From NCBI GenBank assembly GCA_937927335.1, contig CALBDU010000064.1, forward strand, positions 1 through 31,078: DNA of 31,078 nt, written 5' to 3'. The stretch comes from an uncultured Clostridium sp. GTDB taxonomy: Bacteria > Bacillota > Clostridia > Clostridiales > Clostridiaceae. The position numbers were made by a program, and so were the translations under genes. The notes below the pieces were generated by a model, which saw only the letters and a program-made list of their open reading frames with translations, was not told the origin of the DNA and did no database searches. The number at the start of each line of letters is the position of its first letter. Position 1 is the stretch's first letter. Below, piece after piece: positions 7,103 to 14,907 of the stretch.

Positions 7103-8155
7103 TTAAACTTTAAGAATATCAAATCCTGCAGCCTTTTTAAGTCTGTTCATTACAGCTATACCTACTCCTTTTTCTTCGAAGGACTCTGAAAGTATTATGC
7201 TTACATCCTTGTCATCAAAGCTTCTCAGGGTTTCAAAAAGGTTTCTGGTGATATCCTCCATATTGTTTCTGCTTCCAAGGGATACAACTATGCCATTGCT
7301 GTAAAGATGTTTCGTTTCATCTGTAGCTATTATACCCGCCTTTTTGTTTTCATCTATATAATTCTGCACTATTTCATTGATTTTTGCAACTGTTTTTTTA
7401 ATGTCTCCCTGCACTATTCTTACAGGAGCCTTAGGTGCATAATGTCTGTATTTCATCCCCGGAGATTTTGGCTTAAGATTGCCTTCAGGTTTTTTCATAA
7501 CCGCCGGATCAATATATGTTTCAGGTTCAATACCCCTTAGCATTTCAAGTGTTATTCCACCGGGCCTTAATACACAGGTTGGGGAAACGGTACAGTCTAT
7601 AACAGTTGATTCAACACCCACATTGCATTTCTGACCTCCAATTATCATTTCCACCTTTCCCGAAAGATCTTCAATACAGCTTTCTATGTCCGTGGGGCTT
7701 GGCCTTCCTGAAATATTCGCAGAAGGTGCAGCTATAGGAACTCCTGCTGACTTGATAAGTTTTCTTGCAATTTTGTTTGAAGGCATGCGTATACCTACAC
7801 AATCAAGACCTGCACTGGTGGCATCGGGAATTAAGGATGACTTTTTAAAAATTATAGTCATAGGACCAGGCCAGAATTTCCTCATGAATTTTTCTGCTGC
7901 TTGAGGGACATCCATAACCAGCGGAGCTATTTCGTCAAAATCAGAAACATGTACTATAAGCGGATTATCCTGAGGCCTTCCCTTAGCTTCAAAAATTTTT
8001 TTTACAGCTTCCTCGTCTAGTGCATTAGCACCAAGACCATATACGGTTTCTGTGGGAAATACCACCAGACCACCATTCTTAAGTACATTTCCAGCTTCCA
8101 GTATAACATCTTCGTCAATTTTGTTTTCAAGTACAGTGCAAATTTTTGTATCCAA
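7103..8155 (-). CDS. ywlC: L-threonylcarbamoyladenylate synthase (Sua5 type)
   Basis: 350 residues from a TTG at 8155. An upstream in-frame ATG (8179) overlaps the previous gene, and the Shine-Dalgarno AAAGGAG is placed ideally for this TTG. Makes threonylcarbamoyl-AMP from Thr, bicarbonate and ATP for t6A37 of ANN-decoding tRNAs. The N-terminal YrdC domain (about 20-210) has FPTETVYGLGANA and KGRPQDNPLIVHV; the C-terminal Sua5 extension (about 235-350) is present, so it is the long form. Confidence 0.95.
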   Translation of the reverse strand: MDTKICTVLENKIDEDVILEAGNVLKNGGLVVFPTETVYGLGANALDEEAVKKIFEAKGRPQDNPLIVHVSDFDEIAPLVMDVPQAAEKFMRKFWPGPMTIIFKKSSLIPDATSAGLDCVGIRMPSNKIARKLIKSAGVPIAAPSANISGRPSPTDIESCIEDLSGKVEMIIGGQKCNVGVESTVIDCTVSPTCVLRPGGITLEMLRGIEPETYIDPAVMKKPEGNLKPKSPGMKYRHYAPKAPVRIVQGDIKKTVAKINEIVQNYIDENKKAGIIATDETKHLYSNGIVVSLGSRNNMEDITRNLFETLRSFDDKDVSIILSESFEEKGVGIAVMNRLKKAAGFDILKV

Positions 8156-8168
8156 TATGTTCACTCCT

Positions 8169-8921
8169 TTATAATACATTTGTAATAATCAATCCAGCAA
8201 TAACCCCTGACAACATTCCAAAGGTACTGGTTATTCCATCCCAAAGTCTGGTTGATTCCGGCAAAAGCTCACCGCAGACAACATACAGCATAATACCTGA
8301 GGCTAAAGAAAGACAGGCCCCTAGCACATCTTTGGATATGTTTGAAATAAAGCCTCCAGCCAAGGCGCCTGCAATGGTTGGAAGAGCAGTTATAAGAGCA
8401 TAAATAAGTATTTTATGCTTTTTTATTCTTGAAGCCATAAGAGGTGCAGATACTGCTATACCCTCTGGTATATCATGAATGCCGATGATTAGAGCCATTT
8501 TAATACCAAGGGTGGTGCCTGATGCAAAACCGCAGCCCATAATTATGCCTTCCGGAAAGTTATGAATCATAATTCCAGCTGCGGTTATAAGCGCAATTTT
8601 GGCATTATGATTCCCGCCCACATTTAGCTTCAGGTCTGTCAACGCCACCAAGGCTATTCCCAATATGCAAAAGAACAACGTTCCGGTAAAATTCCAATGG
8701 TTTATTGCTTCGGGTATAAGCTCAAAAACCACTACCGAAAGCATAATACCTCCAGCAAATCCATTAATAACCCCCAGCAGCCTTTTGGTTGGGTTCCTTA
8801 CCAATACTCCAAGCAGTGCACCGGTTACAGTACCCGCCATAGATACAAGGCTTCCGAAAATTATATAAAAGGTCAAACTACTATTCAATATAACACCAAA
8901 TATAAATTGCTTTCGTAACAT
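8169..8921 (-). CDS. ZIP family divalent metal transporter
   Basis: 250 residues, about eight membrane helices. ZIP motifs are exact: HNFPEG (His120, Glu124) in helix 4 and HDIPEG (His149, Glu153) in helix 5, the binuclear metal site. Likely imports Zn2+ or other divalent ions, as ZupT/GufA-type proteins do. The ATG at 8921 has no recognisable Shine-Dalgarno, and the first 15 residues contain other possible starts, so the N-terminus is uncertain. Its end overlaps the sua5 ribosome site. Confidence 0.92.
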   Translation of the reverse strand: MLRKQFIFGVILNSSLTFYIIFGSLVSMAGTVTGALLGVLVRNPTKRLLGVINGFAGGIMLSVVVFELIPEAINHWNFTGTLFFCILGIALVALTDLKLNVGGNHNAKIALITAAGIMIHNFPEGIIMGCGFASGTTLGIKMALIIGIHDIPEGIAVSAPLMASRIKKHKILIYALITALPTIAGALAGGFISNISKDVLGACLSLASGIMLYVVCGELLPESTRLWDGITSTFGMLSGVIAGLIITNVL

Positions 8922-8941
8922 ATTTATTTTTAAAAAAAATT

Positions 8942-8970
8942 ATTATACTATAATTGGCTGTCTCTATACA
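8942..8970 (-). promoter_or_regulatory. candidate sigmaA promoter before the ZIP gene
   Basis: Minus-strand TATAAT (8947..8942) with TGTATA 17 bases upstream (8970..8965). The -10 is perfect, the -35 is weak. It overlaps the end of the preceding gene and would leave a leader of only about 13 bases. Confidence 0.35.
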
Positions 8971-9562
8971 ATTTTATTTTTTCTATGGCAGCCTCAGAAA
9001 AACCTGCATGCACACAGGTTGAATAAATTGTGCTCAAAAGCTCATACTTTTTTAATCCGCCTGAGCCTATTATAAAATAGTAATACTCATCCTCAGGATT
9101 CCTTACTTTCAATTTATTATACTGATAGGCTGTTAATGTATATTTCTTCATGAAATCATAACCTACCTTCTTTAATTTTTTGCTCTTGAATCTGGAATTT
9201 GTTAACACAATAATCTTAAAATCCTCAAACCTGTTAATTTGAGGTTCTAAAACCTCAATATCTACATACATCACCTTGCTGCAGTAAATATTAATTGTTT
9301 CAGCAGCAAGCCCATATTTTACTTTGATCCTTCCCTTTCTTTCATATGCAAACTTGATTCTCAGCCTGCCTAGGCATATTACAACTGAAGCAACAATCAT
9401 AGCTTCAATTACAGCAAGAAATCCTAAATAGAAAGGAGTTGCCTTGTTATATATAAAAGGGAAAACAGGTAGTACAAAAAAAACAAAGCACATAATAAGC
9501 ACAAATCTTTTATAAGATTTAATTTGCTTCCTAATGGCTTTGTTTATATTCATATTCAGCAT
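8948..9562 (-). CDS. membrane protein of unknown function
   Basis: 204 residues. Not recognised. The N-terminus is basic (KAIRKQIKSYKRF), followed by two hydrophobic helices (about 20-38 and 43-64) and then about 140 residues of mixed, Lys-rich soluble sequence with a beta-like run (KVMYVDIEVLEPQ). Likely a hairpin-anchored protein with a cytoplasmic domain. It lies 22 bases after prfA. The Shine-Dalgarno AAGGAG is only 3 bases from this ATG but 12 from a second ATG at 9553, so the exact start is open. Confidence 0.75.
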   Translation of the reverse strand: MLNMNINKAIRKQIKSYKRFVLIMCFVFFVLPVFPFIYNKATPFYLGFLAVIEAMIVASVVICLGRLRIKFAYERKGRIKVKYGLAAETINIYCSKVMYVDIEVLEPQINRFEDFKIIVLTNSRFKSKKLKKVGYDFMKKYTLTAYQYNKLKVRNPEDEYYYFIIGSGGLKKYELLSTIYSTCVHAGFSEAAIEKIKLYRDSQL

Positions 9563-9584
9563 CTACTCCTTCTAGAATTGCCGA

Positions 9585-10664
9585 TTACTCTTCACTGGTA
9601 CCCATGGCCTTCATTTTTTCTGCCTGATCCGCAGTAATCAATGCATCTATTACTTCGTCAATATCACCATCCAGGAATGATTCAAGCCTATACAAGGTTA
9701 ACCCTATCCTGTGGTCGGAAACCCTTCCCTGAGGATAATTATAGGTTCTTATTCTTTCGCTCCTGTCACCCGTTCCTACCTGGCTTTTTCTATCTTCTGC
9801 TATGCCGGCGCTTCTCTCTGCCTGAGCCATATCAAAAAGCCTTGATTTCAAAACCTTCATAGCCTTTTCCTTATTTTTAAGCTGAGATTTTTCATCCTGG
9901 CAGGATACCACCAGTCCTGTTGGAAGATGGGTTATCCTTACTGCGGAATCTGTAGTGTTTACACATTGTCCGCCGTGGCCTGATGCCCTGAATACGTCAA
10001 TTCTTATATCGTTCTGGTTGATAACCACGTCCACATCGTCTACTTCAGGAAGCACCGCCACAGTTGCTGTGGATGTATGTATCCTTCCGCTGGACTCGGT
10101 ATCAGGAACCCTTTGAACCCTGTGCACTCCACTTTCATATTTCAAACGGCTGTAAGCTCCGTTTCCTTTAAGCATAAAAACAACTTCCTTTAAGCCGCCC
10201 AGGTCTGTTTCATTTACGCTTATAATTTCAGACTTCCAGCCTCTGCGTTCTGCATACCTGCTGTACATCCTGAATAAATTTGCTGCAAACAGAGCAGCTT
10301 CTTCACCGCCGGCACCTCCGCGTATTTCAATAAAAACGTTTCTTTCATCATTAGGGTCCTTAGGAAGAAGCAGTATTCTAATTTCGTGGTATACAAATTC
10401 AATTTTTTCTGTAAGTTCCTTTATTTCCTCTTGAATCATATCCCTTAATTCCTTGTCGGACTCTTCCCTCAGCATTTCCTTGTCATTTTCCAGGTCTTCC
10501 TGAGCTTTTCTATATTCCCTGTACTTCATTACTATGACCTCAAGCTCGGCATGTTCTTTACACAGCCTCTGCCATTCCTTCTGGTCTGCCATTACACTTG
10601 GATCACTGATCTTTATGGAAAGCTCCTCATACTTATTCTCTATAAAATCAAGTCTTTTTAACAT
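9585..10664 (-). CDS. prfA: peptide chain release factor 1
   Basis: 359 residues, standard RF1 length. Terminates translation at UAA and UAG. The catalytic GGQ lies in SGHGGQCVNTTDSAVR, the methylation site for PrmC, whose gene is immediately upstream. The codon-recognition segment reads RVPDTESSGRIHTS: Pro-Asp-Thr, a Firmicute-style variant of PxT, and not the SPF of RF2. Good GGAGAGG ribosome site and its own promoter (10703-10732). Confidence 0.98.
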   Translation of the reverse strand: MLKRLDFIENKYEELSIKISDPSVMADQKEWQRLCKEHAELEVIVMKYREYRKAQEDLENDKEMLREESDKELRDMIQEEIKELTEKIEFVYHEIRILLLPKDPNDERNVFIEIRGGAGGEEAALFAANLFRMYSRYAERRGWKSEIISVNETDLGGLKEVVFMLKGNGAYSRLKYESGVHRVQRVPDTESSGRIHTSTATVAVLPEVDDVDVVINQNDIRIDVFRASGHGGQCVNTTDSAVRITHLPTGLVVSCQDEKSQLKNKEKAMKVLKSRLFDMAQAERSAGIAEDRKSQVGTGDRSERIRTYNYPQGRVSDHRIGLTLYRLESFLDGDIDEVIDALITADQAEKMKAMGTSEE

Positions 10665-10702
10665 TATTTAACCTCTCCGTTTATATATTTTCACAATTAA
10701 TT

Positions 10703-10732
10703 ATTATAACATAATTTTTTAAGTATTATCAA
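10703..10732 (-). promoter_or_regulatory. sigmaA promoter of prfA
   Basis: Minus strand: TTGATA (10732..10727), 18-base spacer, TATAAT (10708..10703) with an extended -10 TG one base before it. The -35 overlaps the prmC stop codon. It would give a leader of about 30 bases, so prfA and the genes after it can be made independently of prmC. Confidence 0.65.
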
Positions 10733-11604
10733 CTAATATTATCTGGCATAAAACCAATCAGCACCCTGTCCCTTCCAGATAAGTCGCTGCAGGCTTCAAC
10801 ATCCATAAATCCATAACTCTCCATTATTTTAGCAACATCTTTTTTTTGATCATATCCTATTTCAAAAGCAAGCATACCCCGGGGGTTTAAAACCTTCACC
10901 GCCTGGGCTGTTATCTCTCTGTAAAAATGCAGACCGTCATCACCGCCTGATAGGGCAATATAAGGTTCATAATCCTTCACATCTTCCATAAGATCGGGAA
11001 TATCACCTGATCTTATATAGGGAGGATTTGAAATAACTCCATCAAATTTCAAGCCTTTATTTATTGGATGGTTTAAAAGATTGCTGTTTATAACACTGAC
11101 TCTGTGTTCAAGGTTCATCGCTGATATATTATCTTTAGTTACAGCTACTGCGATATTAGAAATATCCAGACTCAGCACCTCAGTGTCCTTGCATTCCATG
11201 GCAATGGTTATTCCTATAATTCCGCTGCCGCAGCAAACATCACAGATTTGTTTGTAATGCTTTCTTTGTATATGGCTTACAGCTGCCTCTACCAAAACCT
11301 CTGTATCAGGCCTGGGAATGAGAACCCCTTCACGGATAATAAAATTCCGTCCCATAAATTCACACCAGCCAAGGATATATTTCACAGGCATCTTTTTCTC
11401 CCTCAGTTTAACCAGACGCATATACTCTAAAGCCTGTTCATCATCCACTTCCTTGTGACGGTTGGTAATGATAAATACCCTGTCCTTTTCCAGGACCTTT
11501 TCCAGAAGAAGCTTGCAATCCAATTGATAACTATCTATTCCGGCTTTTTTTAATATTTCATATCCGTTTATCAACAAGGATCCAATGGTAACCTTTTTAT
11601 ACAT
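10729..11604 (-). CDS. prmC: release factor glutamine methyltransferase
   Basis: 291 residues from the ATG at 11604, which has GAGGGTGG six bases upstream; the GTG two codons earlier lies inside that site. N5-methylates the Gln of the GGQ motif in RF1 and RF2 using S-adenosylmethionine. N-terminal helical domain (about 1-85), then a Rossmann methyltransferase with DVCCGSGIIGI (about 122-132) and the catalytic NPPY (193-196). The start overlaps the end of the DUF1385 gene by 8 bases; prfA, its substrate gene, follows. Confidence 0.96.
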   Translation of the reverse strand: MYKKVTIGSLLINGYEILKKAGIDSYQLDCKLLLEKVLEKDRVFIITNRHKEVDDEQALEYMRLVKLREKKMPVKYILGWCEFMGRNFIIREGVLIPRPDTEVLVEAAVSHIQRKHYKQICDVCCGSGIIGITIAMECKDTEVLSLDISNIAVAVTKDNISAMNLEHRVSVINSNLLNHPINKGLKFDGVISNPPYIRSGDIPDLMEDVKDYEPYIALSGGDDGLHFYREITAQAVKVLNPRGMLAFEIGYDQKKDVAKIMESYGFMDVEACSDLSGRDRVLIGFMPDNIS

Positions 11605-12517
11605 ATCCACCCTCTATCCCTTCAGCAGCCTCCAGCGCCGCAATAGCCACTTCCAGCTGTGCATAATCAGGTTCCCGGGTTGTAAGTTTTTGCAGCATTA
11701 GTCCTGGATATGCCAATATATGTGACATCCTGGTTTTGCTTTTTCCCATCCATCTGATAAGCTCATAGGTAACACCCGATACTACCGGCAGCAGTATTAC
11801 CCTGAACATTATCCTTTCCAGCAGCGAATCCCATCCCGTCAGTGAAAAAATTATTATACTTACTATCATAACCAAAAACAAAAAGTTTGTTCCACACCTT
11901 GGATGAAGTCTGTCAAATTTTTGTGCATTTTCGGCCGTGAGCTGAACCTCATTCTCATAGCAGAATATGGTCTTATGCTCAGCACCGTGATACTGAAAGA
12001 CCCTGTTAATATCGTCCAGTCTTCCAATTAAGAATATATAAAGAATAAATATGCAAACCCTGATAACGCCTTCAATTATATTCAAGTTAAAAGCCCCATC
12101 TATACCTGCATAAACAAAAACGTTAGCTGCAAAGGTTGGAAATATGAAAAACAGCAATACCGCTATTGTTATTGATATTATTAAAGTGAGGGCAGTAATT
12201 ATGCTGCTGCTTTTTTCCTTAAACCTATTCTGAAGCCAAAGCTCAAACTTTGTTGCCTCGTAATCATCTTCAAAATACTCTGCAGATTTATTTAAAGTTT
12301 TTATTCCGATTATCAGCGATTCAATCAAAGCTACGAAACCCCTTATTACAGGAAGTCCAAGCAGCTTGTTTCTTTTTGTGTAGGGTATAAAGCTCTCCAC
12401 CTCTACAGCAATTTCTCCGTTACTTTTTCTTACTGCTGTAGCTATACCTTTATTCCCTCTCATCATTACGCCTTCTATTACCGCCTGGCCTCCAACAGAT
12501 GTTTTTCTGGTCATCAT
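11597..12517 (-). CDS. DUF1385 membrane protein (YqhQ-like)
   Basis: 306 residues. DUF1385 signatures: SVGGQAVIEGVMMRG near the start, IRGFVALIESLIIGIK, and QYHGAEHKTIFCYEN with HPRCGTNF further on. Four or so membrane helices. The function is not established; the conserved His/Glu/Cys-rich loop hints at metal or substrate binding. Two adjacent ATGs (12517 and 12514) follow GAGG; the second has the better spacing. Co-transcribed with prmC, whose start it overlaps. Confidence 0.9.
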   Translation of the reverse strand: MMTRKTSVGGQAVIEGVMMRGNKGIATAVRKSNGEIAVEVESFIPYTKRNKLLGLPVIRGFVALIESLIIGIKTLNKSAEYFEDDYEATKFELWLQNRFKEKSSSIITALTLIISITIAVLLFFIFPTFAANVFVYAGIDGAFNLNIIEGVIRVCIFILYIFLIGRLDDINRVFQYHGAEHKTIFCYENEVQLTAENAQKFDRLHPRCGTNFLFLVMIVSIIIFSLTGWDSLLERIMFRVILLPVVSGVTYELIRWMGKSKTRMSHILAYPGLMLQKLTTREPDYAQLEVAIAALEAAEGIEGGYV

Positions 12518-12548
12518 TTCACCTCAAATTTATATTTTGTACAGACTT

Positions 12549-12577
12549 ATTTTATCAAATCCAGTGGATATAATAAA
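12549..12577 (-). promoter_or_regulatory. candidate promoter of the DUF1385-prmC operon
   Basis: Minus strand: TAAAAT (12554..12549) with extended -10 TG directly before it and a weak TTTATT about 17 bases upstream. Predicted start near 12542 gives a leader of about 25 bases. Divergent from the rpmE promoter. Confidence 0.45.
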
Positions 12578-12590
12578 GGAAATAATTAAT

Positions 12591-12619
12591 TTGACTACAT
12601 ATATTTACTGTGTTATAAT
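12591..12619 (+). promoter_or_regulatory. sigmaA promoter of rpmE
   Basis: TTGACT (12591-12596), 17-base spacer, TATAAT (12614-12619). One mismatch from consensus in total. Predicted start near 12626, leaving a leader of about 43 bases. Confidence 0.8.
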
Positions 12620-12632
12620 TTAGAAGTTATAA

Positions 12633-12648
12633 TTGCAGTAAACTGCAA
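12633..12648 (+). promoter_or_regulatory. dyad in the rpmE leader
   Basis: Perfect inverted repeat TTGCAGT-aa-ACTGCAA just downstream of the predicted start and 5 bases before the ribosome site. In RNA it can form a 6-bp stem with a 4-base loop. It could be an operator or a translational control hairpin. Confidence 0.4.
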
Positions 12649-12668
12649 ACTTGAAAGAGGTGAAAATT

Positions 12669-12881
12669 ATGAGAGAAGGCATACACCCAGAGTACTATCA
12701 TGATGCGATAGTAAAGTGTGCATGTGGAAACACTTTTACAACTGGTTCAACTGAAAAAGAGCTTAAAGTGGAAATATGTTCAAAATGCCACCCATTCTTC
12801 ACTGGTAAACAGAAGATCGTAGATGCAGGCGGTAGAGTAGAAAAGTTTATGAAGAAATTCAACATAAACAACGAAGAATAA
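12669..12881 (+). CDS. rpmE: 50S ribosomal protein L31
   Basis: 70 residues. The start is the ATG at 12669 behind AAAGAGGTG; an upstream in-frame TTG at 12651 overlaps that site and adds non-native residues. Zinc-binding C+ form of L31: Cys pairs in KCACGNTF and CSKCHPF. REGIHPEYYHDA and the C-terminal KFMKKF are family features. L31 bridges the large and small subunits. It is one of only two plus-strand genes here, transcribed toward rho. Confidence 0.97.
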   Translation: MREGIHPEYYHDAIVKCACGNTFTTGSTEKELKVEICSKCHPFFTGKQKIVDAGGRVEKFMKKFNINNEE

Positions 12882-12896
12882 TTTATTTATGTTTAC

Positions 12897-12930
12897 CAAA
12901 ACCCATTCTTGAATCAAGAATGGGTTTTTT
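12897..12930 (+). terminator. intrinsic terminator of rpmE, probably shared with rho
   Basis: Stem CCCATTCTT / AAGAATGGG (11 bp if the loop is closed, arms 12902-12912 and 12914-12924) followed by six T on the plus strand. On the minus strand it is followed by four T, so it may also end rho transcripts. Confidence 0.85.
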
Positions 12931-12933
12931 ACT

Positions 12934-14304
12934 TTACTTGTTTTTCTTTACTTGAATCTTACTTAGTATCTCTACAAGCTCCTTGTTATTTTTTGATTTA
13001 GACAAGAAACCAATAAGCTGTTCCGTAACATTTTCCACATTATCAGTATAAAGCAGCCTTCTTATGTTAAATGCAGCCTCTTTTTCTGAAGTTTCCTTAA
13101 ATAAAAGATCATCCTTCCTTGTGCCTGATTTATAAATATCAATAGCCGGGAAAATCCTTCTTTCCTGAAGCCTCCTGTTCAAATGCACCTCCATATTTCC
13201 AGTGCCTTTAAACTCTTCAAATATCATGTCGTCCATTCTACTGCCAGTTTCAATTAAGGCTGTAGCCAGTATAGTGAGACTTCCGCCATTTTCAATATTT
13301 CTTGCAGCTCCAAAAAACTTCTTTGGCATAATCAACGCACCTGGATCAAGTCCTCCGGATAAAGTCCTGCCAGTTGGAGTAATGGTAAGATTATATGCCC
13401 TGGACAATCTTGTCAGACTATCTAGCAGGATAACTACATCCTGTCCCTGCTCAACCATTCTTTTTGCTCTTTCAAGCACCATATAGGCAACCTTTGTATG
13501 GTGATCAGGTTCCTCATCAAAGGTTGAATAAATAACCTCACCTGAGATGGATCTCTGCATATCTGTAACCTCTTCAGGCCTTTCATCAATAAGCACCACA
13601 ATAAGCTTCACATCTTTACAGTTTTTAGATATGCTCTGCGCAATCTGTTTCAGCAATGTAGTCTTACCTGCCTTTGGAGGAGCTACTATGATACCCCTTT
13701 GGCCCTTTCCAATAGGAGATATTATATCCATCATCCTCATGGACAGCTCTCCCCCATCAGTTTCCAGTATGATTCTTTCATCAGGATATACCGGAACAAG
13801 AGTTTCAAAGGGTTTTCGTCCCACCGCTCTTTCAGGATTTTCGCCATTTACTTTTTCCACGTACAGCAGCGCCTTGAACTTTTCTCCTTCTTTAGGTGTT
13901 CTTACCTTTCCTTCAACCTCATCACCTGTTTTAAGGTTGAATCTCCTGATTTGTGAAGGAGAAACGTAAATGTCGTCAGGACTGGTGAGGTAATTTGTGC
14001 CTCTGAGAAATCCATAATTATTAGTTTCAATTATTTCAAGAACTCCTTTTGCACTACCTGATTCATTTACCATTGTTTTAAATTTTTCTTTTTTTTCTTC
14101 CGGCTCAAGCTTTGGTTCCTCTTCAACCTTTTGACTGATTTTTTCTCTCAATATCACTCCATCTCTTTCAATAAAAGCTGGTGATACCTTTTTAATTTCT
14201 TCAATAAGCTCAGCCTTCTTATATCTGGAAATGCTTTTAATATCTAATTCCTTTGCAGCATCCCTAAGCTCTGCAATGGTCATAGATTCTAACTCTTTAT
14301 TCAA
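12934..14304 (-). CDS. rho: transcription termination factor Rho
   Basis: 456 residues from a TTG at 14304, which has AGAGGTG at proper spacing. The longer in-frame reading to 14397 adds a Phe/Ile/Asn-rich leader unlike Rho. Hexameric RNA helicase that ends transcription. Domains: SAP-like N-terminus (MTIAELRDAAKEL), a short charged linker (about 45-80), OSB RNA-binding fold (GFLRGTNY...DDIYVS), then the RecA-type ATPase with APPKAGKTTLLK (about 209-220), VVILLDSLTRLSRAYN and the Q/R loops GTGNMEVHLNRRLQE. No long Asn-rich prion-like insert is present. Confidence 0.97.
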   Translation of the reverse strand: MNKELESMTIAELRDAAKELDIKSISRYKKAELIEEIKKVSPAFIERDGVILREKISQKVEEEPKLEPEEKKEKFKTMVNESGSAKGVLEIIETNNYGFLRGTNYLTSPDDIYVSPSQIRRFNLKTGDEVEGKVRTPKEGEKFKALLYVEKVNGENPERAVGRKPFETLVPVYPDERIILETDGGELSMRMMDIISPIGKGQRGIIVAPPKAGKTTLLKQIAQSISKNCKDVKLIVVLIDERPEEVTDMQRSISGEVIYSTFDEEPDHHTKVAYMVLERAKRMVEQGQDVVILLDSLTRLSRAYNLTITPTGRTLSGGLDPGALIMPKKFFGAARNIENGGSLTILATALIETGSRMDDMIFEEFKGTGNMEVHLNRRLQERRIFPAIDIYKSGTRKDDLLFKETSEKEAAFNIRRLLYTDNVENVTEQLIGFLSKSKNNKELVEILSKIQVKKNK

Positions 14305-14422
14305 TAAAACAACACCTCTCATATTAGTTTTAAACATGGGAATATTTATATAGAAATAGGAATTCTTCGAAGGGAAATTACTAAAGATTATTTTCATTTT
14401 ATATTATAAGTATAAAAAAAGC

Positions 14423-14460
14423 AAATAAAAAGGAATAAAAGCAGTGTTACTTTTATTCCT
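14423..14460 (-). terminator. intrinsic terminator after the 14459-14794 gene
   Basis: Perfect 11-bp stem AGGAATAAAAG / CTTTTATTCCT (arms 14431-14441 and 14450-14460, 8-base loop) followed by a T-rich tail on the minus strand. The stem begins in the stop codon. It separates this gene from rho. Confidence 0.85.
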
Positions 14461-14794
14461 AAATGTATGCATATAGCTTTTTTTCCTGCTTGTTAATTTT
14501 TTCGATTTTTTCTTCTACTTTAATATTATCTCCAAGGTAAAATAATGGTATGCCTATGAGCTCACACCCGCCTATAATCAGATCACGCTTTAGGAAATCA
14601 GAAATGCAGTATATATAACTGTGGTAATTCCCGCACAAAGGGCATTTAACTCTTAATATGATTTTCTTGTTTCTCGAATGAGTTAAAGAAAAACGAACAC
14701 TGAGATCTCCCACACTAAAAACAGATATATTTTTTATATCAAATCCGCCTTCCTGGTTTTTTAAGGCAATAGTTTTACTGGTCTTCAATATCAT
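14459..14794 (-). CDS. small protein of unknown function with a zinc-knuckle-like motif
   Basis: 111 residues from the ATG at 14794 (GGAGGTG ribosome site; an ATG five codons earlier overlaps it). Not recognised. Mostly beta-like sequence, with a possible metal site KCPLCGNYHSYIYC (Cys-x2-Cys-x3-His-x4-Cys), then a hydrophobic patch (LIGIPLFYLG) and a Lys-rich tail (KIEKINKQEKK). Stands alone between pyrG and rho with terminators on both sides. It could be a small nucleic-acid-binding or regulatory protein, but nothing in the sequence settles that. Confidence 0.75.
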   Translation of the reverse strand: MILKTSKTIALKNQEGGFDIKNISVFSVGDLSVRFSLTHSRNKKIILRVKCPLCGNYHSYIYCISDFLKRDLIIGGCELIGIPLFYLGDNIKVEEKIEKINKQEKKLYAYI

Positions 14795-14845
14795 TTTTCT
14801 CACCTCCATGTATAATATTTCTATAAATAAAGAGAAAATCCTTCA

Positions 14846-14880
14846 TAAAAAAATATTATTTCATTCGACAATGAAATAAG
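14846..14880 (-). terminator. intrinsic terminator of pyrG
   Basis: 10-bp perfect stem TTATTTCATT / AATGAAATAA (arms 14856-14865 and 14870-14879, 4-base loop) followed by seven T on the minus strand. Confidence 0.88.
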
Positions 14881-14901
14881 ACCCGGAAAATCTCCAGGTC
14901 T
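14879..14901 (-). other. second hairpin between pyrG stop and its terminator
   Basis: AGACCTGG / CCGGGTCT on the minus strand, 8 bp with one G-U pair and a 7-base loop, directly upstream of and touching the terminator stem. No U tract follows it. Probably a transcript 3'-end protecting structure. Confidence 0.55.
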
Positions 14902-14907
14902 GCCTAA

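Noticed and set aside
12651..12668. Upstream TTG start for rpmE
   Set aside because: It overlaps the Shine-Dalgarno that serves the ATG at 12669 and adds residues not found in L31.
13547..13969. 140-codon plus-strand ORF opposite rho
   Set aside because: Antisense shadow of the conserved Rho coding sequence; no ribosome site and no family resemblance.
14090..14175. Prion-like insert in Rho, as reported for Clostridium botulinum
   Set aside because: The N-terminal linker is short and Glu/Lys-rich, without a long Asn- or Gln-rich tract.
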